Part shown: one piece after another, positions 16,924 through 25,486 of the stretch | Numbering within the stretch: the first letter of the stretch is position 1 | How the letters are laid out: each line of letters begins with the position of its first letter | Assembly (NCBI GenBank): GCA_024278275.1 | Contig: JAJRTN010000042.1 | Span: 46,261-110,260 of the forward strand | From: Candidatus Hydrogenedentota bacterium | Lineage (GTDB): Bacteria > Hydrogenedentota > Hydrogenedentia > Hydrogenedentales > JAJRTN01 | Direction: 5' to 3' | DNA length: 64,000 bases | Notes under the pieces: generated by a model | What the model was told of the DNA's origin: nothing | Databases searched by the model: none | What the model saw: the letters and a program-made list of their open reading frames with translations, nothing else | Program-made: the position numbers and the translations under genes

Positions 16924-19052
16924 GCGCTATCGCCCTGTTGGGATTCCTGTTCTTTGCGGGCGTGGATATCGCTATCGCCCCGGATCAGCCGCTTCCTTAT
17001 GTCTACATGGATGACCCGGTTATCCTCGAACTGCGCTCGGACCGGGACATGACGGCCGACGTCGATATCCGCGTGCAGGCAAGGCACCATGACGACCCCA
17101 TGGACATTCGGCTTGAAGGGCTTGTCCTGCCCGCCGGGGGGAGCTATTGGGCCACCCTCGACACGTTTCCCGAGGAACGGGGCTTTTATGCCGCGCATGT
17201 AACCGTGACGGGTTCCGAAGCGTCCGCCGAAAAGGATCTCCTGTTCTGTCGAATCGACCGCCCGTCGGGCCGCGATACCCTCCCGGTATACGCCCGAAGC
17301 GACGCCTGGAACAGGGAATCCTTACTGGCACTGCGCAACGCGGGCGTACGCGACATCCGGATAAACCTGGCTCTCCCCGACCACGCCTCGCAAATGGCGT
17401 TGGCCGAGGCCCTGCACTTTCGCGTGATTCCCCGTGTGCAGGCGACTGACCCGGGCGGGGTAGAGGAGGCCATCAGTCTGATGACCACCGTTCATCAGGC
17501 CTATGGAAACAGTATTGCCTGGTGGAAACTGGCGTGCGACGACGCGCCCGAACGGGTACCCAAGGTTGCCGAAGCGCTTCGCCGGCTGGGTTGCACCACC
17601 CCCTTGACACTGGTCGTGCGGGATGTTGCGCATGTCCCCGAATTGCTGGCTTCCAACCAAATCAAATACCTGGATGCTCTGGTCCTGCTCCCGAATGAAG
17701 CGATTGTCTCCGGGATGAAGGAGATTCGCCGCGCCCTGGCAACCGCCGGGTATGAACGAATCCCCGTGTATCTCGATGGTGCCGAAACGCCCGGCGACAT
17801 GCGCCATGAGGGCCCCGCCCTGGTCCGGAACCTGTTCGCATGTATGGCGGCGGGAGCGGACAACATGGCCTTCGATTCCGATCTGGTTTATAACGGCGCG
17901 GTGCGCGAGGCCTTGCCGTACCTTGCCGGACTGTCCCGCCGGATCAACGCCACGCGCTACGTAGGCCGTTTGCCCGCCGGAAAAGGAGTCACGGCCAATG
18001 TGTTCCGGGAGGGGGCCCGCTGGCTGGTGGCGGCGTGGACGGAAAACGGTCGGGGAACCGTGTCCGTGCCGGCGGAAGGAACGGACGATTTGCTGCTCAC
18101 GGACGCGCTGAATAATCCGCTTCCTTTGCCCGCGCCGGCGGAGGGGCAACTCGTATTGGAGGTCGGCCCGTCGCCAACGTTGCTCACGGGAGCGGGGGGG
18201 AGGATAGCCGGTTGCGCCGCCCGGATGACGGCCCTTACCCTGGCGCGGGACCTGGCCGGTGACGCCACACTGGCGGAGGCACGTCCGGCGTACCTCACCA
18301 GTCTTATTGTTCGAACGGCGGACCTTCTTGAGAAAGAAGACCTCTTTCAGAACGGGAAACAGAAGGCGGGAAGTGACCTTCGGCCCCTGTTGCTCGACAT
18401 GCTGCGCGTCTTTCCCGCCCTCGAATACCGGTGGCAATCAGGCGAAACGCCCAAAATCGCCACCCTTACGCTCGTGGCCGGACTCGCCCGCTTGACCCGG
18501 GTGCTGTGCATCGTCGAGGAGGCGCGCGGGGAGCCCTTCATCGAGCCTCTCGGCGACCGCTTGGCCAGTTGCGAGGAGCATCAATCGCTCTACCTGACCA
18601 GTCAGACGGGCGATTCGCCCTTCGCGGCACGGGGCGAGCAGTTGCTGGCCGAAGTGCGTCGCCTCATGGAGGATGCCCGTGCTCTCGCCAAGGCGGGCCG
18701 CGCCATCGAAGCCCATGGCGTGGCGGCCCTGGCGGAGTGGCGCGCCCGCTCCTTGAACGCCCTCCAGGAAGGGGCGCCCCTCGCGCCCCCGCCTCCCGAA
18801 CCGGTGGTGGAAGAAACACCCGCCGCCGAACCCGTCCCACCGCCCAAACCGGTGGAAGTGCTGGAGCCGGGCCAGCCGGCGGGAACACGCAAGGTCATTC
18901 ACACCGTTTCGCGGGGCGACAACCCGAGCGCCATTGCGAAGAAGTACGGCGTTGAGTTGACTGCTTTCATGAAGTGGAACAAACTGAGCCGCCGATCCAT
19001 CCTGTCCATCGGCCAGCAACTGAAAGTGTACGTTAAACGCGAAAACGAATGA
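16920..19052 (+). CDS. Large exported protein with C-terminal LysM domain
   Basis: The start ATG at 16920 overlaps the previous stop (ATGA). The first residues (MSAIALLGFLFFAGVDIA) form a signal peptide. The central 550 residues are not a family I know: an N-terminal beta-sandwich-like part (VILELRSDRDMTADVDIRV), a barrel-like middle (DIRINLALPDHASQMALAE, YERIPVYLDGA) and a helical region around 460-620. A proline-rich linker follows, then a LysM repeat in the last 50 residues (HTVSRGDNPSAIAKKYGVELTAFMKWN), which binds peptidoglycan or chitin-type glycans. It is therefore probably a periplasmic, wall-associated protein of 710 residues. It sits in one run with the MBL-fold hydrolase and pfkA. 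Confidence 0.75.
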   Translation: MSAIALLGFLFFAGVDIAIAPDQPLPYVYMDDPVILELRSDRDMTADVDIRVQARHHDDPMDIRLEGLVLPAGGSYWATLDTFPEERGFYAAHVTVTGSEASAEKDLLFCRIDRPSGRDTLPVYARSDAWNRESLLALRNAGVRDIRINLALPDHASQMALAEALHFRVIPRVQATDPGGVEEAISLMTTVHQAYGNSIAWWKLACDDAPERVPKVAEALRRLGCTTPLTLVVRDVAHVPELLASNQIKYLDALVLLPNEAIVSGMKEIRRALATAGYERIPVYLDGAETPGDMRHEGPALVRNLFACMAAGADNMAFDSDLVYNGAVREALPYLAGLSRRINATRYVGRLPAGKGVTANVFREGARWLVAAWTENGRGTVSVPAEGTDDLLLTDALNNPLPLPAPAEGQLVLEVGPSPTLLTGAGGRIAGCAARMTALTLARDLAGDATLAEARPAYLTSLIVRTADLLEKEDLFQNGKQKAGSDLRPLLLDMLRVFPALEYRWQSGETPKIATLTLVAGLARLTRVLCIVEEARGEPFIEPLGDRLASCEEHQSLYLTSQTGDSPFAARGEQLLAEVRRLMEDARALAKAGRAIEAHGVAALAEWRARSLNALQEGAPLAPPPPEPVVEETPAAEPVPPPKPVEVLEPGQPAGTRKVIHTVSRGDNPSAIAKKYGVELTAFMKWNKLSRRSILSIGQQLKVYVKRENE

Positions 19053-19101
19053 TGTGGCGGCCCCCGCGACTCGTGGGGTAGTGATAACGGAGACTTTTCT
19101 T

Positions 19102-20073
19102 ATGAAACGAATCGCTGTATTGACCAGTGGCGGGGATTCGCCGGGGATGAACGCCGGCCTGCGCGCGGTCGTGCGCACGGCCATCTATAACGGATTGGAG
19201 GTCTTCGGCGTCAAACGCGGCTACCAGGGGATGATTGACGACAAGATCATCCCCATGGACGCACGGTCCGTGAGCGGCATCATCAACCGGGGCGGCACCA
19301 TCCTCCATTCCGCCCGCTGCAAAGCCTTCCGGGAGCCCGAAGGCCGGGCCCAAGCGGCGGAGAACCTGCGCAAACACGGCATCGAGGGGGTGGTGGTCAT
19401 CGGCGGAGACGGTTCATACCATGGCGCCCAGGCGCTCTTTGAGGAACACCAGATTGCCGTTATCGGCATGCCCGGCACCATCGACAACGACATTGGCGGC
19501 ACGGAATACACCATCGGCTTCGATACCGCCATGAACACCGCCATGGAAGCCATCGACCGCATCCGCGACACGGCGGCCTCCCACGACCGCATCTTCTTCG
19601 TCGAGGTGATGGGGCGCACAAGCGGATACATCGCGGTGATTGCCGGTATCGCGGGCGGCGCCGAAGAGATTCTCGTACCCGAACGCAAAACCGATTTGCC
19701 CGCCCTGATCGAATCACTGCGTGAAGCGCGCGAGAAGGGCAAGAGCTCCATGATCGTGGTCGTCGCCGAAGGAGACGACGCCGGCCATGCCATCGACATT
19801 GCGGCGAAGCTGGAGGAACTTTCCGAGTTCCGGGGCGCCAAGGTCACCGTGCTGGGCCACCTGCAGCGCGGGGGTAGCCCCACCGCCTTCGACCGTGTCC
19901 TGGCCAGTCGCATGGGCGTGGCGGCGGTGGAGGGATTGATCCAGGGGCACAGTGGTAAAATGGTGGGAATCACCAACCAGCACATGATGTTGCGTCCCCT
20001 TTCCGAGGCCTGGGAGTGCCCGCAGCACTTCGACTTCAACCTGCTCCGCGTCGCCCGCGTGCTGAGCGTGTAG
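19102..20073 (+). CDS. pfkA: ATP-dependent 6-phosphofructokinase
   Basis: This enzyme phosphorylates fructose 6-phosphate to the 1,6-bisphosphate in glycolysis. It shows the whole family signature: LTSGGDSPGMNAG at the N-terminus, GGDGSYHGA for nucleotide binding, PGTIDNDIGG with the catalytic aspartate, MGRTSGYIA and LGHLQRGGSP. The glycine in GGDGS points to ATP and not pyrophosphate as phosphoryl donor. The 323-residue length is standard. I chose the ATG at 19102 because it gives the family's normal MKRIAVLTSGG terminus; the track start at 19054 is upstream of it. It follows the LysM gene by 49 bases and is probably co-transcribed. Confidence 0.96.
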   Translation: MKRIAVLTSGGDSPGMNAGLRAVVRTAIYNGLEVFGVKRGYQGMIDDKIIPMDARSVSGIINRGGTILHSARCKAFREPEGRAQAAENLRKHGIEGVVVIGGDGSYHGAQALFEEHQIAVIGMPGTIDNDIGGTEYTIGFDTAMNTAMEAIDRIRDTAASHDRIFFVEVMGRTSGYIAVIAGIAGGAEEILVPERKTDLPALIESLREAREKGKSSMIVVVAEGDDAGHAIDIAAKLEELSEFRGAKVTVLGHLQRGGSPTAFDRVLASRMGVAAVEGLIQGHSGKMVGITNQHMMLRPLSEAWECPQHFDFNLLRVARVLSV

Positions 20074-20156
20074 TGAATGATCCTGAGAAGCTAAGCTGTA
20101 TTGGCTGTGATGCCGGTCGCGTGGGGGGACAGCGGGGCATAAGAAGGGCAAAGCCA

Positions 20157-20624
20157 ATGTTGGTATATGTGGATACTTCCGTATTTGGTGGAGCTTTTGA
20201 CACAAAGTTCCAAGAGGACTCCTTGGCGTTTTTCGACCAGGTCCAAAACGGCACATTGGAGGTAGCTATTTCCGCGCTCGTGCTGGACGAACTTGAGCGA
20301 GCGCCAATGTCGGTGAGGGAATTGTTCGAGGAATTGGAGCCGCTTCTCGTACGCGTGGCGACTGATGAAGCCGTGTATAGGCTTCGACGGGCCTATCTGA
20401 AGGCGCGAGTGGTTAGTACCAGGTGGAGTGCGGATGCACTGCATGTTGCCCTGGCCACCGTAGGTGGCTGCCGGTCCATTGTTAGTTGGAACTTCAAGCA
20501 CATTGTCAATTTTCGGCGCATTCCGTTGTATAATGGGGTTAACCTGATGCAGGGCTACGGGCCGATTGCGATTCACACCCCCTCGGAGGTGATACTCGAT
20601 GAAGAAGACAAAGAGAAACTTTGA
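20157..20624 (+). CDS. PIN-domain protein, probable type II toxin
   Basis: PIN domains are metal-dependent RNases, and stand-alone ones usually act as toxins on tRNA, rRNA or mRNA. The acidic residues are visible: YVDTSVFGG at the N-terminus, a glutamate in VLDELERAP near residue 45, WSADALHVALA near 95 and SWNFKHIVN near 110. The length of 155 residues fits. The ATG at 20157 is favoured because the catalytic aspartate then lies at position 6; the track start lies inside pfkA. The next gene overlaps its end by 26 bases. The base composition is less GC-rich than the flanking metabolic genes, suggesting transfer. Confidence 0.85.
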   Translation: MLVYVDTSVFGGAFDTKFQEDSLAFFDQVQNGTLEVAISALVLDELERAPMSVRELFEELEPLLVRVATDEAVYRLRRAYLKARVVSTRWSADALHVALATVGGCRSIVSWNFKHIVNFRRIPLYNGVNLMQGYGPIAIHTPSEVILDEEDKEKL

Positions 20625-20787
20625 TTGCGTCGAGATGATGCATGAGGGTGCCTTGCGTATATACCGAGAGACAAAGGACATGACGCAAGAAGAGGAACTG
20701 GCCTATTGGCGGAGAAGGGACGAAGCGGCTCGCCGGAACCATCCGCGACTTCGCGCGTTGGATCGCACGGCTCGCGTGCCCCGATGA
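20599..20787 (+). CDS. Small putative antitoxin partner of the PIN protein
   Basis: This 62-residue charged protein (MKKTKRNFDCVEMMHEGALRI...EEELAYWRRRDE) resembles short proteins found beside PIN-domain genes in cyanobacteria and Planctomycetes, sharing the FDCVEM and EEELAYWR stretches. That match is from memory, not a search. It begins inside the toxin gene with a strong GGAGGTGAT site nine or so bases before the ATG, so it is translated in its own right. Toxin-first order is the reverse of classical vapBC. No ribbon-helix-helix or AbrB DNA-binding fold is obvious, so autoregulation may differ from the usual kind. Confidence 0.65.
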   Translation: MKKTKRNFDCVEMMHEGALRIYRETKDMTQEEELAYWRRRDEAARRNHPRLRALDRTARVPR

Positions 20788-20900
20788 AGTCGGCCATGAT
20801 TTCCCATGGACATCTTGTTCCTGGATGAAGCAACGGCGAACGGTGCTTGTCCACGCGACGCGCACCCATCCCCAGGTCAGCCAACCCATAGGAGTAGACC

Positions 20901-22193
20901 ATGCGACCCTTCTCCCGGCGTGATTTCATGGCGGCTTCCGCCCTGGCCATGGCGGCCATGCCCGCAATGGCCCAAAAGACGACCGTGGCCCCCAGCGAAA
21001 AAGTGCGCGTGGGCCTCATCGGTTGCGGCGGCATGGGCATCGGCGACCTCGATTGTTTCTTCCGCAACCCCGAGGTGGATTGCCCGGTTGTTTGCGACAT
21101 CGACGACGCGCACCTGGCCAAGGGTGTCGAACTCGTTGAAGCGCGCCGGGGCCATCGTCCCGACACGGTGAAGGACTTCCGCCGTGTCATTGACCGGGAC
21201 GACGTGGACGTGGTGCTCGTGGCGACGCCGGACCACTGGCACGCCCTGCCCACCATCCAGGCCTGCGACGCGGGCAAGGATGTCTACGTGGAAAAGCCCC
21301 TGGCCAAGAGCATCGGCGAGGGACGCGCCATGCTCAATGCCGTCCAGCGGAACGGCAGCGTGGTGCAGATGGGAACCCAGTGGCGCAGCGGCGATCATTA
21401 CCGGGAGGCCATCGAGTTCGTCCACTCGGGGCGGCTTGGCCGGATTCGCCAGGTGCGCGCCTGGGCCTATCTCGACTGGGTGGGCGGCATCGGCAGTCCG
21501 CCCGACGGTCCGCCCCCCGCCGGGGTGGACTACGACATGTGGCTCGGTCCCGCGCCCAAACGCCCCTTCAATCCCAACCGCTTTCATTTTAATTTCCGGT
21601 GGTTCTGGGACTATGCCGGGGGGCTGATGACCGACTGGGGCGTTCACCTGCTCAACATCTGCCTGTGGGGCATGGGGCCGGAATGGCCTGATCGCGTGGT
21701 CAGCTACGGCGGCAAACTCGTTATTGATGACAACACGGAAACCCCCGACACACAAACCACGCTCTACAAGTTTCCCGGCTACAACCTTATCTTCGAGCAC
21801 CAGTTGAAGAGTGGACTTGGCCCGAACGGCCGCCCTCACGGCATGCAATTCACGGGAATGAACGGCACCCTGACCATCGACCAGGGGGGATGGGAGGTGG
21901 TCCCCGAGCCGAAAAAGAAAGATCTCATGCCCCCCATCAAGAAACCCGCCGGACGTGACGCACGCCCCGCCCACGTCCGCAACTTCCTCGACTGCGTGAA
22001 GTCGCGCGAGGCCCCCGTGGAGAACCTGGAGTTGGGCCACTTCGTGTCCGCCGTGGCTCACCTGGGCAACATCGCCTTCCGGTCAGGCAGCGAAATAACA
22101 TGGGACGCGGGAAAAGAGACCATACAGGGCCCCCCTGAGGCCAAGACCCTCATCACCACGCCCTATCGCGCACCGTGGAAGCTGCCGGTATAA
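20901..22193 (+). CDS. Tat-exported Gfo/Idh/MocA family oxidoreductase
   Basis: This NAD(P)-dependent sugar oxidoreductase (430 residues) has a twin-arginine signal MRPFSRRDFMAASALAMAA, a Rossmann motif VGLIGCGGMGIGD near residue 38 and the conserved VEKPLAKSIGEG near 135. The C-terminal domain carries WDYAGGLMTDWGVHLLN, the region that positions the substrate histidine in the family. AGGAG lies six bases before the ATG. It is a paralogue of the gene at 10057 but clearly diverged, so the two probably act on different sugars. It follows the toxin pair and is followed by the terminator of the opposing rnf locus. Confidence 0.9.
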   Translation: MRPFSRRDFMAASALAMAAMPAMAQKTTVAPSEKVRVGLIGCGGMGIGDLDCFFRNPEVDCPVVCDIDDAHLAKGVELVEARRGHRPDTVKDFRRVIDRDDVDVVLVATPDHWHALPTIQACDAGKDVYVEKPLAKSIGEGRAMLNAVQRNGSVVQMGTQWRSGDHYREAIEFVHSGRLGRIRQVRAWAYLDWVGGIGSPPDGPPPAGVDYDMWLGPAPKRPFNPNRFHFNFRWFWDYAGGLMTDWGVHLLNICLWGMGPEWPDRVVSYGGKLVIDDNTETPDTQTTLYKFPGYNLIFEHQLKSGLGPNGRPHGMQFTGMNGTLTIDQGGWEVVPEPKKKDLMPPIKKPAGRDARPAHVRNFLDCVKSREAPVENLELGHFVSAVAHLGNIAFRSGSEITWDAGKETIQGPPEAKTLITTPYRAPWKLPV

Positions 22194-22479
22194 GTCAATT
22201 GCGTTACCCGTCGCGGGGATGACCGTCGGGATGATACGGAAATAGGCCCTGGATGGCGCCAAGGCCGTTTCCGGAAAACCATGCCGATATCCGGCCGGGA
22301 TCCGGAGGTCTGGTTCACAGGAACCAGGAAGCGGGGGCTATCCAACCCTTCCCGCGGTTGTTTCAACCTAACCCGGCGTAGCCGGATTAGGTTCAAGAGA
22401 GTCGCACAAAGAAGCCCGTCCCGGCGCTCAGGGCTCGCCGGGACGGGTTAAAAGGTTTCCGCCAAGGGCCGGAAAAAAA
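22194..22479. other. Convergent intergenic region
   Basis: This 286-base gap separates the plus-strand Gfo/Idh gene from the minus-strand redox operon. It contains a TAACCCGGCGTAGCCGGATTA palindrome near 22370-22390 and the strong hairpin at 22415-22447. I see no gene. Confidence 0.55.
22415..22447 (-). terminator. Strong hairpin terminator of the rnf/nifJ operon
   Basis: Twelve-base perfect arms CCCGTCCCGGCG and CGCCGGGACGGG enclose a nine-base loop. Read on the minus strand the hairpin is followed by CTTCTTTGT, a moderately T-rich tail. It lies 33 bases after the ferredoxin-NADP reductase stop codon. It may also stop transcripts from the opposing gene. Confidence 0.7.
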
Positions 22480-23343
22480 CTATCGGTAATACAGCTCGGA
22501 CCAGCGATGCTCGGCCACGAGAGCACTCTTGACCTTTTCCCAGGCTTCGGGCGACCCAGCCATCTTGACCAAGACCTTTTCCAAGTCGTCACGCACCCGC
22601 TCCAGGCCACTCACGTAGACGTAGGTGTTGGGATCCTGAACCATTTCCCACACTTCCTGCCGTTGCGCATCGATGGCCTTTTCGAGATCTTCGTTGACAT
22701 CCTGGATGTGCCCGCGCGGACTGATCGCCTCGAAAGCCTTGAAGGTGTCGTCGTCGTAATAATTCGTGAAGTCGTCCTTCACGTCGTTCATGTAGAGCAA
22801 TTCCATGCCGGTCTGCGCGCCATAGAAAAGGCGAACCTTCCCTTTCCATCCGCCCCGCTCGCCATAGATATGCTTGACAAAGGCACGGAAGGGGGCGATG
22901 CCCGTCCCGTTACCGATCATGAGGAGGTTGGCGTTGTCATCGCGGGGCACCACGAAATGGCGGCCATACGGCCCGGTGAGGGTGACGGTGTCTCCTACCC
23001 GCCGATCACACAGGAAATTGGAGGCCACGCCGGGATACTGCTCGCCGCTCACCTCGTCGATGTAGAAGCATCGGCGCACACAAAGGGAGAAACACGCGGC
23101 GTCACCCTCGCCCTGGCGACCGCTTGCGATGGAGTAAAGGCGCATGTGGTACTCATTGCCGAACTCATGCGGTCCGGGGACAAGTACGCCAACACTCTGT
23201 CCTTCAATAAAGTGAAAGGTCCGATCCGGAACCTCCAGGAGCAGGTGCCGCACCTCGACATCCGAGTCTTCCGGCGTAATACGTTCGGTCTCTTTTACGA
23301 CGGCCTCGTAGGTACGGCTTGTATCATAATCGCGCAGGTTCAT
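22480..23343 (-). CDS. Ferredoxin-NADP(+) reductase, plant/BoxA type
   Basis: This flavoprotein moves electrons between ferredoxin and NADP. The FAD site RLYSIAS lies near residue 70, the NADP-binding loop GNGTGIAPFRAF near 140, and YVSGLERVRDDLE near 240 is typical of the C-terminal nucleotide domain. The length of 287 residues suits a single-chain reductase without a fused ferredoxin. BoxA-type reductases of benzoyl-CoA epoxidation are similar, but no partner genes lie here. The ATG at 23343 overlaps the stop of the upstream small gene (ATGA), and GGAG is seven bases before it. As the last gene of the rnf/nifJ locus it probably supplies NADPH from reduced ferredoxin, or the reverse. Confidence 0.88.
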   Translation of the reverse strand: MNLRDYDTSRTYEAVVKETERITPEDSDVEVRHLLLEVPDRTFHFIEGQSVGVLVPGPHEFGNEYHMRLYSIASGRQGEGDAACFSLCVRRCFYIDEVSGEQYPGVASNFLCDRRVGDTVTLTGPYGRHFVVPRDDNANLLMIGNGTGIAPFRAFVKHIYGERGGWKGKVRLFYGAQTGMELLYMNDVKDDFTNYYDDDTFKAFEAISPRGHIQDVNEDLEKAIDAQRQEVWEMVQDPNTYVYVSGLERVRDDLEKVLVKMAGSPEAWEKVKSALVAEHRWSELYYR

Positions 23344-23561
23344 TTCGTTTCTCCACTGCCATTTCTTGTTTCGGCGCCGGCATCCGGCGCCTCCTGGTGG
23401 CTGCACAATTCGGCCAGAGCACAGCGATGACACTCATGCAGTTCCGGCGTGGGGCAATCCTGGGGATGGCGCAGGGCAAAGCGCCGCGACCATTGTTGTA
23501 CGGCCCCCCATCCCGTCAGGACGCCGAATATGACTGCCACCGCTACCAAATACTTGAGCAA
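23340..23561 (-). CDS. 73-aa four-cysteine membrane peptide in the rnf operon
   Basis: I do not recognise this protein. It begins at a TTG with AGGAAGG five bases upstream and 11 bases after the rnfA stop, and its TGA overlaps the ATG of the reductase gene, so operon position supports translation. Residues 1-20 (LKYLVAVAVIFGVLTGWGAV) form one membrane segment, followed by a basic stretch (WSRRFALRH), which suggests the rest is cytoplasmic. The tail carries CPTPELHECHRCALAELC, four cysteines spaced C-x7-C-x2-C-x6-C, enough to bind an iron-sulfur cluster or zinc. NqrM, which assembles iron into the related Nqr pump, is also a small single-pass four-cysteine protein, but the spacing here differs. 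The ORF track extends it upstream into rnfA, which I reject. Confidence 0.6.
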   Translation of the reverse strand: MLKYLVAVAVIFGVLTGWGAVQQWSRRFALRHPQDCPTPELHECHRCALAELCSHQEAPDAGAETRNGSGETK

Positions 23562-23572
23562 AAAGACCTTCC

Positions 23573-24157
23573 TCAACTCCCGCCCAGTCCGGCAAAGCCC
23601 ATGAACGCCATGGACAGAATGCCGGCAAGGATGAGGGTCAGGGCCGCGCCGCGCACCACGCCGGGCACGTCGGCCAGTTCGAGTTTCTCCCGAAGCCCGG
23701 ACATAATCACCAGCGCCAGGGTAAAGCCCAAGCCCGCGCCCACGGCGTAGACCAGGCACTGGACAAAATTATATTCCTTCGCGGTATGAAAGAGGGCCAG
23801 ACCGAGAATGGCACAGTTGGTGGTGATGAGCGGAAGAAATATGCCCAGGGATCGAAAGAGGGCCGGACTGAACTTCTTGATGAACATTTCCACGAGCTGC
23901 ACGGAAGAGGCAATAACCGCGATGTAGCAGATGAGGCGCAGAAACTCGAGATCATATTTTGCGAGCAGGAGATTGAGCCCGTAAGCGGAGGACGAACTGA
24001 CGAGCATGACAAAAATGACCGCCAGGCCCATGCGGGAGGCCGTCTCAAACTTGCCCGACACGCCAAGAAAAGGGCATATACCCAGGAACATGCTCAACAC
24101 AAAATTGTTGATGATACAGGCGTTCAGAAAGATAAAGCTGAGGGATTCGCTATGCAT
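23573..24157 (-). CDS. rnfA: Rnf complex membrane subunit A
   Basis: RnfA is one of the two homologous integral membrane subunits that form the ion-conducting core of the ferredoxin:NAD oxidoreductase. Six transmembrane helices are evident over 194 residues. The conserved cysteine motifs that hold the intramembrane iron cluster are present as FLGICPFLGVS near residue 26 and LITTNCAILG near residue 110. The C-terminal helix has the RnfA-type MAFMGFAGL. It overlaps the end of rnfE by eight bases. Symbol by clear family resemblance and operon context. Confidence 0.95.
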   Translation of the reverse strand: MHSESLSFIFLNACIINNFVLSMFLGICPFLGVSGKFETASRMGLAVIFVMLVSSSSAYGLNLLLAKYDLEFLRLICYIAVIASSVQLVEMFIKKFSPALFRSLGIFLPLITTNCAILGLALFHTAKEYNFVQCLVYAVGAGLGFTLALVIMSGLREKLELADVPGVVRGAALTLILAGILSMAFMGFAGLGGS

Positions 24158-24797
24158 TGGCCCCGTCTCCTTCCGCGTTGCCGCGTTGCCGGCGTTCTTC
24201 CAGCCAGGCGAAAAGCAGCAGCCAGAACCCCAGGACGATAAAGCCGCCCGGCGGCAGGATCATGATGCCCCAGGGCTGAAAACTGTCGGGCAGTATCTGA
24301 ACACCGAACAGGGATCCACTGCCCAGCACTTCGCGAACCACGCCCAGACAAAGCAAGGCGAAGGTAAATCCCAACCCCATGCCGAAGGCATCGAGAACAG
24401 ACTTATAGAGCGTGTTCTTCGAGGCGAAAGCCTCGGCACGGCCAAGGATAATGCAATTCACCACGATGAGCGAGATGAACGCACCGAGCGCCTTGTAAAG
24501 GTCGATACTGATAGCCTGGATCGTGTAGTCCACAATGGTTACGAAGGTGGCGATAATGACAATATAGGTCGCGATGCGCACTTGTTTGGGGATGAAGTTG
24601 CGCAACATGGAAACCAGGGCACTGGAGCAAACCAGCACGAAAGTGGTCGCCAGCCCCATGGCGATGGCGTTGATGACGGAGTTACTCACCGCCAGGGTGG
24701 GACACATGCCCAGGAGCATGACAAAAACCGGGTTTTCTTTCCAGATTCCCCGAACAAATACATCCCAGTTTGCCGGCGTTTTACTGTTTGCTGCCAT
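24150..24797 (-). CDS. rnfE: Rnf complex membrane subunit E
   Basis: RnfE pairs with RnfA in the membrane and shares its six-helix fold. The cluster-binding cysteines are in LLGMCPTLAVSNS near residue 32 and IVVNCIILGRAEAF near 115. Residues 1-20 are a short cytoplasmic start. The ATG at 24797 shares a base with the rnfG stop (TAATG), showing translational coupling. The charged C-terminal tail (EERRQRGNAEGDGANA) is slightly longer than usual. 215 residues. Confidence 0.95.
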   Translation of the reverse strand: MAANSKTPANWDVFVRGIWKENPVFVMLLGMCPTLAVSNSVINAIAMGLATTFVLVCSSALVSMLRNFIPKQVRIATYIVIIATFVTIVDYTIQAISIDLYKALGAFISLIVVNCIILGRAEAFASKNTLYKSVLDAFGMGLGFTFALLCLGVVREVLGSGSLFGVQILPDSFQPWGIMILPPGGFIVLGFWLLLFAWLEERRQRGNAEGDGANA

Positions 24798-25486
24798 TAT
24801 TGATTCGCCTTCAACACGTCGAGGTTCTTCCTGATCACCGGGAGCAACTCCGCGGCACTCGCGTTCAATGCACGGCCAACGGTTTTCGATGAGATGGTCG
24901 CCCCGGCGATACCGTCGATTTCCCAGGGATTCTCCTTTGCGCCATGCTTCACCGTGACAATGTCGTGGGCCAAGCCGTCACCCGTGTCCGCAAGCCGGGC
25001 GTCAAGGGCGGTAAAGTTTTCCAGGAACACGGGATCCTTGGTGACCCGGTCACCGAGGCCCGGCGTCTCCTTGCTCTCCAACACGGTCATTCCGATGATG
25101 ATTTCCTTTTCGGGGGAGTACCCGTAAAGCACTTTCACAATGTCGGCATAACCCTGCGAGGAGCCCGGAAGGGCGACACCGCGGAAGGCGCCCGAGGCGT
25201 CGTAGCCGCAGTAGAAAACGGTTCCGGCGGGATTCTCTCCCTCGGCGAGCGGTTGAACCACTCCATTGACAATCTGGAAGGTGCGGCGTTCTTCGGCGCC
25301 GGGAAGGACCTGGAAAACGGCCCGCTCGATAGCGGCCTTCTTGTTGGCCGCAATGGGGCCTTTCGTCACATTAAAGACCAACACCAGCAGAAACCCGGAC
25401 AGCATGGCGACACCGCCCAAGGTGTAGATCATCTTGAAACTGCTGACTTCCGGCTCGGCGGCCTGTACGTTTTCGACCGTGCTCAT
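24797..25486 (-). CDS. rnfG: Rnf complex FMN-carrying subunit G
   Basis: RnfG is a periplasm-facing subunit anchored by one N-terminal helix (residues 20-43, IYTLGGVAMLSGFLLVLVFN). Near residue 195 it has GIAGATISSKTVG, where the threonine of the GAT motif takes covalent FMN in this family. Residues 130-170 carry the conserved VLESKETPGLGDRV. The protein is 229 residues. Its ATG overlaps the rnfD stop (ATGA). It passes electrons between the cytoplasmic subunits and the membrane core. Confidence 0.95.
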   Translation of the reverse strand: MSTVENVQAAEPEVSSFKMIYTLGGVAMLSGFLLVLVFNVTKGPIAANKKAAIERAVFQVLPGAEERRTFQIVNGVVQPLAEGENPAGTVFYCGYDASGAFRGVALPGSSQGYADIVKVLYGYSPEKEIIIGMTVLESKETPGLGDRVTKDPVFLENFTALDARLADTGDGLAHDIVTVKHGAKENPWEIDGIAGATISSKTVGRALNASAAELLPVIRKNLDVLKANQ

